Shown: positions 32,234 through 38,977 of the stretch, piece after piece
Numbering within the stretch: the stretch's first letter is position 1
Layout: every line of letters starts with the position of its first letter
Source of the DNA: Reinekea sp. G2M2-21
GTDB taxonomy: Bacteria > Pseudomonadota > Gammaproteobacteria > Pseudomonadales > Natronospirillaceae
Assembly (NCBI RefSeq): GCF_015687175.1
Contig: NZ_JADPQG010000001.1
Span: 62,001 to 126,000 of the forward strand
Direction of reading: 5' to 3'
Length of the DNA: 64,000 bases
Program-made: the position numbers and the translations under genes
The notes under the pieces: model-generated
What the model saw: the letters and a program-made list of their open reading frames with translations, nothing else
What the model was told of the DNA's origin: nothing
Database searches by the model: none

Positions 32234-33390
32234 CCCGACTAATTTTCTGGCTGATCGGCGCGGTTGTTGTTCTGTTACTGGGCGGTGTTTTCGCTCTGAT
32301 GATGACCAAAGACCCCGGCGTGATGATGCTTACTTACAATGGATGGATGGTTGAAACCACGTTCTGGACCGGGATTGGCTTCATCGTGTCGACGGTCTTG
32401 GTTATTTTGGTTTGCGTTGCATTGTTCCGAAAATTCGCGCCAACACGAATCTGGTCAAACTACCGTAATCGTCGTGATCAAAAGGTGGCAAAAAAAGAAA
32501 CCGCCATCGCCATTCACAGCTGGCTGAAGGGTTCGGACGACCGAACATTGCAGGCGATTGACCGTATTGTAGCCGCTGGCGGTTCAGGTCGGTTGCCGGC
32601 GGCTGTCTCATTGGCCGTCGGGATGCATCATGGCGATTGGTTGGAGCGCTACGCGAAGTTCATTGAACAGGATCCGGAACTCAAGTTATTTGCCGACGCA
32701 CTGCAGGCTGAGCGGTTGTGGCAGTTGACTAAATATGATGACTTCATTGACCTGATGCGCAGTCGGTTCGACCTGCGGCAGGTGGCTTGGTTGCGTGACC
32801 GGTTTTGGCAAGCAATGCTACTGGAGAAAAAATCCGCAGAGTTGGTCACTATAGTTAATGAAGCCGCCAATATTCAGCCAGAATATCGACAAAACTGGTT
32901 GCTGAAAGCCGCTGTCGCTGCCTTGGCAGAAATGCAAGGTGACGTTGACGCTGGCAATGTGATTTTCAAGTCTCTCTCAAAGCATCAGCGTAACCTGCCA
33001 GACATTGTTCAGGCTGAAGTGCGTTACCGGGTGTCAATCGGAGAGCATGAGCAGGCCTTTAAACGGCTGAAATTCTTGCTCAGCCATGACGCTAATGTGG
33101 AACGCTGCGCTTCCTTGCTGGATATCAAAATAGACAATTTACAGAAAATTAATTTCATCGAATCCGTCGAGCCGTTGAATCCGGGTCCGGAATATTGTCG
33201 TACGGCAGGTGTCATTAATCTCAGGCAACAGCTCTGGGGCAATGCTCAAAGTTGGCTGGAGCAGGGCTGGAAACAGGGTGATTCACTTAGCGGTTTTTAC
33301 CTGGCAGAACTGTTTGAGCAGCGCAATATGATGGATCAGGCGACCCGACTGTATCGTGAACTTGCGAATCGTTCGATGGCAAAAATATAA
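32230..33390 (+). CDS. hemY: HemY family inner-membrane TPR protein
   Basis: HemY protein of the hemCDXY operon. It is unrelated to the Bacillus HemY protoporphyrinogen oxidase. The 386-residue product has two membrane helices at about 2-24 and 40-62 (the HemY_N domain, with GVMMLTYNGWMVETT between them) and a C-terminal TPR-like helical region. It overlaps hemX by four bases. The family is linked by context to late tetrapyrrole synthesis, but the biochemical role is unsettled. Confidence 0.92.
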   Translation: MTRLIFWLIGAVVVLLLGGVFALMMTKDPGVMMLTYNGWMVETTFWTGIGFIVSTVLVILVCVALFRKFAPTRIWSNYRNRRDQKVAKKETAIAIHSWLKGSDDRTLQAIDRIVAAGGSGRLPAAVSLAVGMHHGDWLERYAKFIEQDPELKLFADALQAERLWQLTKYDDFIDLMRSRFDLRQVAWLRDRFWQAMLLEKKSAELVTIVNEAANIQPEYRQNWLLKAAVAALAEMQGDVDAGNVIFKSLSKHQRNLPDIVQAEVRYRVSIGEHEQAFKRLKFLLSHDANVERCASLLDIKIDNLQKINFIESVEPLNPGPEYCRTAGVINLRQQLWGNAQSWLEQGWKQGDSLSGFYLAELFEQRNMMDQATRLYRELANRSMAKI

Positions 33391-33399
33391 GGTAGAAAA

Positions 33400-33885
33400 A
33401 TGGCTGAAAAATTAACGGTGTCGAAGCATGACGACCGACTCACAGGTTACCGCGAACTACTACCGCAATTGCAAGGTTTGACGGCAGGAGAGTCAAACCA
33501 AGTCGCTAACCTAGCGAATGTCGCGGCTGCTTTGCGGCAGACCTTTGGCTTTTTTTGGGTGGGTTTCTATCTGGTTGAAGGCAACGAATTGATACTCGGA
33601 CCCTTTCAGGGTGATATTGCCTGTACCCGAATACAGAAGGGCAAAGGCGTATGCGGCACCGCGTGGGCAGAATCCCGCACTCAATTGGTGGCCGATGTGG
33701 ATGCCTTTCCTGGACACATCGCCTGCAGCAGCGCATCCCGATCTGAAATTGTGGTTCCGATTCTGAAAAATAGGGTCGTTGTGGCGGTTCTGGATATCGA
33801 CAGCGATCGGCTTGATGATTTTTCTGAGGACGATGTGGAAGGTGTCGAAGCAATCTGTCAGTGGCTGGGAAGCTCAATTTTTTAA
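33400..33885 (+). CDS. msrC: Free methionine-(R)-sulfoxide reductase (GAF type)
   Basis: Reduces free methionine-R-sulfoxide using a GAF-domain cysteine chemistry. The 161-residue product has the three family cysteines Cys75 (GDIACTRI), Cys85 (GKGVCGTA) and Cys109 (GHIACSSASRSEIVVP), with spacings of 10 and 24 that match E. coli Cys84, 94 and 118. VLDIDSDRLDDFSEDD ends the domain. It starts ten bases after hemY with a weak GGTAG-type site, and may be read from the hem operon. Confidence 0.92.
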   Translation: MAEKLTVSKHDDRLTGYRELLPQLQGLTAGESNQVANLANVAAALRQTFGFFWVGFYLVEGNELILGPFQGDIACTRIQKGKGVCGTAWAESRTQLVADVDAFPGHIACSSASRSEIVVPILKNRVVVAVLDIDSDRLDDFSEDDVEGVEAICQWLGSSIF

Positions 33886-33924
33886 CGGCATCGAAACCAT
33901 AATGTTATCTGCTGATAATTTTTT

Positions 33925-33942
33925 TGTAACATGGATGTTACA
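33925..33942. promoter_or_regulatory. 18-bp palindrome, probable operator
   Basis: TGTAACAT-GG-ATGTTACA has perfect 8-bp arms. It is followed by no T run, so it is not a terminator on either strand. The pattern TGTAAC-N6-GTTACA resembles a TyrR-type box (TGTAAA-N6-TTTACA) in ten of twelve positions, but other regulator families use similar sites. It lies 40 bases after msrC and about 150 bases upstream of the candidate promoter. Confidence 0.55.
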
Positions 33943-34086
33943 ATACTGGCCAATCGATTCTCACTTTCATAACCGCCTGTCTTCTTTGTTCCCAGCCCAT
34001 ATTCCCGCCGCAAGCCAACTTGGTGTTTGTTTCGATTTTTCGTGCCGCTGTTGAATTTCTTTGATCCGTGTCTAAAAAGTGCGGCT

Positions 34087-34095
34087 TGTTATACT
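34087..34095 (+). promoter_or_regulatory. Putative extended -10 promoter of the sugar transporter operon
   Basis: TGTTATACT matches the extended -10 pattern TGN-TATAAT in all but one base. No clear -35 is found at normal spacing, which is common for extended -10 promoters. Confidence 0.4.
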
Positions 34096-34288
34096 TTGTT
34101 ACGTTACGTTGCGCTTAGAGACGTTACTAAGTCTGGTCTTGGGTCTACAGTGAAGTGGTCTAAATCGACACGCTTAATTTATCCAAGGCATTCACAGTGA
34201 TGACTTTGGTAGTGAAGCGGGTCAAAACTTAGCAATCCAGAAATACAGGTTCGACCTGTTTACAAAAACAAAAAAGAAGGAAGCAAAG

Positions 34289-35536
34289 ATGTTTAAAAAG
34301 ACACTGCTTGCAATTGCCCTGGGTGGCACGATCGCAGCGACTGCACAAGCTGGCGAAGTTGAAGTTCTGCACTGGTGGACTTCAGGCGGAGAGGCGAAGT
34401 CCATCGCAGTCTTGAAAGAAATGGTTAATGACGCTGGTCATAGCTGGAAAGATTTCGCGGTAGCCGGTGGCGGTGGTGAAAACGCCTATACTGTTCTGCG
34501 TTCACGCGCGGTTTCCGGAAACGCTCCCGCTTCTGCACAGATTAAAGGCCTTGAAATTCAGGAATGGGGTGATCTCGGCTTCTTGGCTGACTTAACGCCT
34601 GTCGCGTCATCGAATAACTGGGACGGTATTTTACCTGCAGTTGTTTCAGATGTGATGAAACATGACGGCAAGTATGTTGCAGCACCGGTAAACGTACACC
34701 GCGTTAACTGGATGTGGGCAAATAAAAAGGTACTTGATGACAATGGCATCAAGCCGCCGAAGAACATGAAAGAGTTGTGGGCTGCGTCTGAGAAGCTGAA
34801 AGCGAAGGGGATTACACCAATCGCACACGGTGGACAGCCATGGCAAGATGCAACTACTTTCGAAAGCATCGTATTGTCTGTCGGTGGTGCTGACTTCTTC
34901 AATGATGTATTCGTTGAGCATGATCAGAAAGCACTGGAAAGCAAAACGATGAAAGAATCGTTTGACGAGTTCAAAAAAGTCAAATCTTACATCGATAAGG
35001 GCGCTCCTGGTCGTGACTGGAACGTTGCTACCAGTATGGTCATTAAAGGTGAAGCAGCCTTCCAGTTCATGGGTGACTGGGCAAAAGGTGAGTTCTCTGC
35101 AGCCGGTAAGAAGCCTGGAACTGACTACTACTGCTTGGCCTTCCCAGGAACAGATGGCACGTTCACGTTTAACATTGACTCTTTAGCAATGTTCGAACAG
35201 CGTAACGATGACAACAAAGCAGCTCAGATGAAAATGGCTGAATTGATTCTGTCTCCTAAATTCCAGGACGTGTTCAACATGAACAAGGGTTCTATCCCAG
35301 TTCGTCTTGACCAAGACATGAGCGGCTTCGACAGCTGTGCTCAAGCGTCAATGGAAACCTTTAAGGCTACTTCTGCCGCAGGCAAGGGCTTAGTACCTTC
35401 AATGGCACACGGTATGTCTACAACATCTGCTATTCAAGGTGCAATCTACGACGTAGCGACTGAATTCTTCAACTCTGACATGAGTTCTGATGAAGCCGTC
35501 ATGAAGCTATCTCGTGCGGTACGCGCTGCGCAATAA
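34289..35536 (+). CDS. gtsA: Sugar ABC transporter substrate-binding protein (GtsA-like)
   Basis: Periplasmic binding protein of a carbohydrate ABC importer, most like the glucose/mannose GtsA of Pseudomonas. The 415-residue product has a signal peptide MFKKTLLAIALGG...AQA-G, then EVLHWWTSGGEAKSI, PVNVHRVNWMW, GDWAKGEF and NIDSLAMF. AGAAGGA precedes the ATG. Two stem-loops lie between it and the permease genes, which usually raises binding-protein level over the membrane parts. The exact sugar is inferred. A paralogue lies at 27657-28913. Confidence 0.92.
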   Translation: MFKKTLLAIALGGTIAATAQAGEVEVLHWWTSGGEAKSIAVLKEMVNDAGHSWKDFAVAGGGGENAYTVLRSRAVSGNAPASAQIKGLEIQEWGDLGFLADLTPVASSNNWDGILPAVVSDVMKHDGKYVAAPVNVHRVNWMWANKKVLDDNGIKPPKNMKELWAASEKLKAKGITPIAHGGQPWQDATTFESIVLSVGGADFFNDVFVEHDQKALESKTMKESFDEFKKVKSYIDKGAPGRDWNVATSMVIKGEAAFQFMGDWAKGEFSAAGKKPGTDYYCLAFPGTDGTFTFNIDSLAMFEQRNDDNKAAQMKMAELILSPKFQDVFNMNKGSIPVRLDQDMSGFDSCAQASMETFKATSAAGKGLVPSMAHGMSTTSAIQGAIYDVATEFFNSDMSSDEAVMKLSRAVRAAQ

Positions 35537-35550
35537 GCTGCAACAGCTAA

Positions 35551-35575
35551 GCGTATAACGTCTGTTATACGCTTT
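35551..35575 (+). terminator. Stem-loop after gtsA, probable attenuating or stabilising hairpin
   Basis: GCGTATAAC-GTCT-GTTATACGC is a perfect 9-bp stem with a tetraloop, 15 bases after the gtsA stop, followed by a short TTTA. With a second hairpin at 35581 it probably protects the gtsA message or partly stops transcription before gtsB. Confidence 0.7.
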
Positions 35576-35580
35576 ATGCA

Positions 35581-35602
35581 GGGGCGATTTCCTCGCCCCT
35601 TT
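35581..35602 (+). terminator. Second stem-loop between gtsA and gtsB
   Basis: GGGGCGA-TTTCC-TCGCCCC is a perfect 7-bp GC-rich stem followed by TTT. It starts eight bases after the previous hairpin ends. The short T tail fits partial rather than full termination. Confidence 0.7.
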
Positions 35603-35713
35603 CCCAGAACTTGTCAGGTAACCCCTGAGCGAATGTTTACGCAATTTTGCCAAACATAATGGGTAACGTCTGTTTATCGCAAAAGCAGTACTACAATGAA
35701 AGAGGTCCAACTG

Positions 35714-36661
35714 ATGACAACGCATAACGCGCAGGCTTCAGTCCTTAACGAAAACAAACTAGACGGTAATCGCATGTCGACATCAAAACGATCCAAAGGG
35801 ATAGACTACTGGCTGCCAAAGCTCGTACTGTCACCCACCGTTGCCATAACCATTGTGTTTATCTATGGCTTTATTCTCTGGACAACAATTTTGTCCTTCA
35901 CTAAGTCCCGAATTCTGCCGCAGTATGAATTCGTTGGTTTTGAACAGTACGTTAAATTATTCCTGAATGACCGCTGGATGGGGGCATTAGCGAACCTGGC
36001 CATCTTCGGTATTCTGTTTATCGGTATCTGTATGGTGGTCGGTCTGGTCTTCGCGATTCTGCTCGATCAGAACATCCGTGCCGAAGGTGCATTACGCACC
36101 ATTTACCTGTACCCGATGGCGCTGTCATTCATTGTGACCGGTACCGTGTGGAAATGGATCATGAACCCAACGGTGGGTATTGAGAAATTCATGCACGATA
36201 TTGGCTTTTCGGGGTTTTCCTTCGATTGGATTGTCGATCCAGATATGGCTATTTACACCGTAGTTATTGCGGGTATCTGGCAATCATCCGGTTTCGTGAT
36301 GGCGATTTTCCTGGCCGGCTTACGTGGTATCGATACATCAATTATTAAGGCTGCTCAACTCGATGGTGCCAGCTTATTCGCGGTGTATACCCGTGTGATC
36401 ATTCCGTCCATGCGGCCGGTGTTTTTCTCAGCCTTTATCATGTTGGCTCACATCGCGATTAAGAGTTTTGACTTGATCATGGCACTGACCGGTGGCGGTC
36501 CCGGTAACGCGACCGATGTGCCAGCTATCTTCATGTACCAGTTTTCGTTTACCCGTGGCCAGTTGGGCATCGGGGCATCATCGGCGGTAATTATGCTGAT
36601 GGGCGTTACCGCTATCCTCATTCCATACCTGTATTCCGAGTTACGAGGTGAAAAACAATGA
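35714..36661 (+). CDS. gtsB: Sugar ABC transporter permease (GtsB-like, MalF type)
   Basis: Inner-membrane permease of the binding-protein-dependent importer. The chosen ATG 35714 gives 315 residues and has AGAGGT seven bases upstream; ATG 35696 would add six residues but places that site inside the gene. Several hydrophobic helices are seen (from about 35), and the cytoplasmic EAA loop that contacts the ATPase reads IIKAAQLDGASLFAVYTRVI. It overlaps gtsC by four bases. Confidence 0.93.
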   Translation: MTTHNAQASVLNENKLDGNRMSTSKRSKGIDYWLPKLVLSPTVAITIVFIYGFILWTTILSFTKSRILPQYEFVGFEQYVKLFLNDRWMGALANLAIFGILFIGICMVVGLVFAILLDQNIRAEGALRTIYLYPMALSFIVTGTVWKWIMNPTVGIEKFMHDIGFSGFSFDWIVDPDMAIYTVVIAGIWQSSGFVMAIFLAGLRGIDTSIIKAAQLDGASLFAVYTRVIIPSMRPVFFSAFIMLAHIAIKSFDLIMALTGGGPGNATDVPAIFMYQFSFTRGQLGIGASSAVIMLMGVTAILIPYLYSELRGEKQ

Positions 36662-37542
36662 GCCAGACTAAAGTAAATGACGCTCGTTATAAGGCAATTA
36701 CAGGCCGAGCTATCTTGTACGCTGTGTTGGTCATTGTGGCACTGTACTACTTGGCTCCCCTGTTTCTGATGATCGTCACCTCGTTCCGTTCGATGGAAGA
36801 GATTCGTGTTGGTCAATTGATTGAATGGCCGAAAACGTTCACCTTTGACGCTTGGGCCGCCGCTTGGAATCAAGTTCAGATCGGTGCCCGTGAAGACCTT
36901 GGTCTGAAGCCGTACTTTATGAATTCTATCCGCATGGTCATACCATCAGTATTGTTGTCGACTGCTTTTGGTGCCCTGAATGGTTATGTCTTGAGCTTTT
37001 GGAAGTTCCGCGGAAGTGAATTATTCTTTGCGTTCTTGCTCGCAGGCTGCTTTTTGCCTTTCCAGGCTATCTTGCTGCCACACTCCATTGTGCTGGGCAA
37101 AATGGGTATCAGCGGCTCAACGCTGGGGTTGGTCTTTACCCACGTTGTTTACGGGGTTGCGTTTACAACGCTATTCTTCCGAAACTACTACGTGAACCTA
37201 CCCGGTGAATTGATCAAAGCAGCCAAGCTGGATGGCGCAGGTTTCTGGATGATTTTCTACCGCATCATTCTGCCGCTATCCACACCGATTCTTGTGGTAT
37301 CTATCATCTGGCAGTTTACTCAAATCTGGAACGACTTTCTGTTTGGTGTGGTGTTCTCAGATCCAAATTCACAGCCGGTCACCGTAGGCTTGAACAATAT
37401 GGTGAACTCAACAACAGGCGAAAAACGCTACAACGTAGACATGGCTGGCGCCATCATTGCCGCGCTTCCCACCGTTCTTGTGTACGTCGTCGCTGGTAAA
37501 TATTTTGTTCGCGGCCTAACCGCCGGTTCAGTGAAAGGTTAA
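36658..37542 (+). CDS. gtsC: Sugar ABC transporter permease (GtsC-like, MalG type)
   Basis: Second permease of the importer. The 294-residue product has six predicted membrane helices, starting with AILYAVLVIVALYYLAPLFL, and the EAA loop LIKAAKLDGAGFWMIFYRII. The four-base overlap with gtsB and the 14-base gap to the ATPase gene indicate one operon. Confidence 0.94.
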   Translation: MSQTKVNDARYKAITGRAILYAVLVIVALYYLAPLFLMIVTSFRSMEEIRVGQLIEWPKTFTFDAWAAAWNQVQIGAREDLGLKPYFMNSIRMVIPSVLLSTAFGALNGYVLSFWKFRGSELFFAFLLAGCFLPFQAILLPHSIVLGKMGISGSTLGLVFTHVVYGVAFTTLFFRNYYVNLPGELIKAAKLDGAGFWMIFYRIILPLSTPILVVSIIWQFTQIWNDFLFGVVFSDPNSQPVTVGLNNMVNSTTGEKRYNVDMAGAIIAALPTVLVYVVAGKYFVRGLTAGSVKG

Positions 37543-37556
37543 TAGGAGTTAGATCT

Positions 37557-38666
37557 ATGTCGGGTTTATCAATTCAAAACGTTAAAAAAAGCTTTGGCCA
37601 GACACACATTTTAAAAGGCATTGACCTGGAAATCCCTGATGGTGAATTTGTTATCCTGGTGGGACCTTCCGGCTGCGGTAAGTCAACCTTACTCAACTGT
37701 ATTGCCGGCCTTGAGGAAGTGACTGAAGGTCGCATTCTGATGGGTGACATTGATATGACGTATGCGGCACCCAAAGATCGCGATATTGCCATGGTGTTTC
37801 AGAGCTATGCATTGTATCCAAACATGAATGTTCGGAAGAACATCGCCTTTGGCCTTGAAATCCGCAAAATGCCGAAGCAGGAAATCGAAGAAATTGTCGA
37901 TCGCGTCGCTAAATTGTTGCAGATTGAAAACCTGCTGGACCGTAAGCCATCTCAGTTATCCGGTGGTCAGCGTCAGCGTGTGGCGATGGGGCGTTCGCTC
38001 GCCCGACAGCCTTCCGTGTTTCTGTTCGACGAACCGTTGTCGAACCTAGATGCTAAACTGCGTGTCGAGATGCGTACTGAAATTAAGAAGCTGCACCAAC
38101 GCTTGGGCACCACGATTGTTTATGTGACACACGACCAGATTGAAGCCATGACGTTGGCAGACCGAATCGCCATCATGCGCGGCGGTGAAGTGCAACAGTT
38201 CGGGACGCCACAGGAAGTTTATGATGAGCCTGCCAATATTTTTGTTGCCGGTTTCATGGGCTCGCCTTCCATGAATTTCCTGCGTGTTGAAGTAGGTGGC
38301 GCAGACGGTCAATACCATGTCTTGGTCGCATCAGAAGGACATACTTACAAACTGCCTTCGCCGCCGACCCAGGCCGATTTATCCGCGTATGTGGGTAAGC
38401 AGGTCATTCTGGGGATTCGTCCAGAGCAATTGACTCATGTAATGCCACACCTTGAGAGCGGTCCGTTTGTCACCAAGGTCGCTGTTAAGGTTGAAGTTAC
38501 CGAGCCAACAGGCGCAGATACTTTGGTGTTGACACGCATTAATGATGAAGAGTGCGAGTGTCGTGTACATCCCGCGGAAGCAGGCAAGCCCGGCGAAATG
38601 ATGGATATCTTGTTTAACATGGAAAAAGCCGTTTTCTTCGATTCAGAGACGGAAGCACGCATTTAA
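37557..38666 (+). CDS. Sugar ABC transporter ATP-binding protein (MalK/UgpC family)
   Basis: ATPase that drives the sugar importer. The 369-residue product has Walker A GPSGCGKST (36-44), the Q-loop VFQSYALYP, the signature LSGGQ (134-138), Walker B VFLFDEP with Asp158-Glu159, and the H-loop YVTHDQIEA. A C-terminal TOBE-type regulatory domain (about 240-369) is present, as in MalK and UgpC. TAGGAG precedes the ATG. The region just after the stop folds into a hairpin that uses the TAAGAAG at the stop codon and CTTCTTA near 38702. Confidence 0.94.
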   Translation: MSGLSIQNVKKSFGQTHILKGIDLEIPDGEFVILVGPSGCGKSTLLNCIAGLEEVTEGRILMGDIDMTYAAPKDRDIAMVFQSYALYPNMNVRKNIAFGLEIRKMPKQEIEEIVDRVAKLLQIENLLDRKPSQLSGGQRQRVAMGRSLARQPSVFLFDEPLSNLDAKLRVEMRTEIKKLHQRLGTTIVYVTHDQIEAMTLADRIAIMRGGEVQQFGTPQEVYDEPANIFVAGFMGSPSMNFLRVEVGGADGQYHVLVASEGHTYKLPSPPTQADLSAYVGKQVILGIRPEQLTHVMPHLESGPFVTKVAVKVEVTEPTGADTLVLTRINDEECECRVHPAEAGKPGEMMDILFNMEKAVFFDSETEARI

Positions 38667-38977
38667 GAAGTTGTACCCATTGTCGGGTTTGGTGCTTCTT
38701 AGCTGAATCTGACAGTGGTTGTAAGTGGAGAGTGCTGGTAGCCCAGTTTCTGGGAGTTGTCACCGGCGAAGCGTGAGCTGACCAGGTGCCTGTTTTCACT
38801 CGTAACAGGCTTTTCATACGCGGCATTTGCCGCGTTTTTTTTGTATTTCTCGGTTTTTCCGCATTCTTAGCTACAGGGCTGGCTGCTGACCCGTTCTGCT
38901 TCGTCTTTCCGATCAAATGCTGCAATTTTTACCAAACTGGCTAAACTGAACCTACGTTCTGTTGATTCTTGCCATTG
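38667..38977 (+). other. Intergenic region after the sugar transporter operon
   Basis: This 311-base stretch has no gene. It contains an imperfect hairpin beginning at the ATPase stop codon, a 7-bp stem GCCTGTT/AACAGGC around 38788-38810, and the terminator at 38819. The last 130 bases must hold the promoter of the next gene but no good match stands out. Confidence 0.5.
38819..38842 (+). terminator. Terminator of the sugar transporter operon
   Basis: ACGCGGC-ATTT-GCCGCGT is a perfect 7-bp stem followed by a run of eight T. It lies about 150 bases after the ATPase stop. Confidence 0.9.

Larger units (their letters stand above)
33886..34288 (+). other. Control region upstream of the sugar transporter operon
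   Basis: This 403-base stretch has no accepted gene. It contains an 18-bp palindrome at 33925-33942, an extended -10 promoter candidate at 34087-34095, a run of short GTTACG repeats (about 34098-34125), and a small hairpin ACAGGT-TCG-ACCTGT at 34245-34259 just before the ribosome-binding site of the binding-protein gene. Its length suggests regulated expression with a leader of about 190 bases. Confidence 0.55.
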
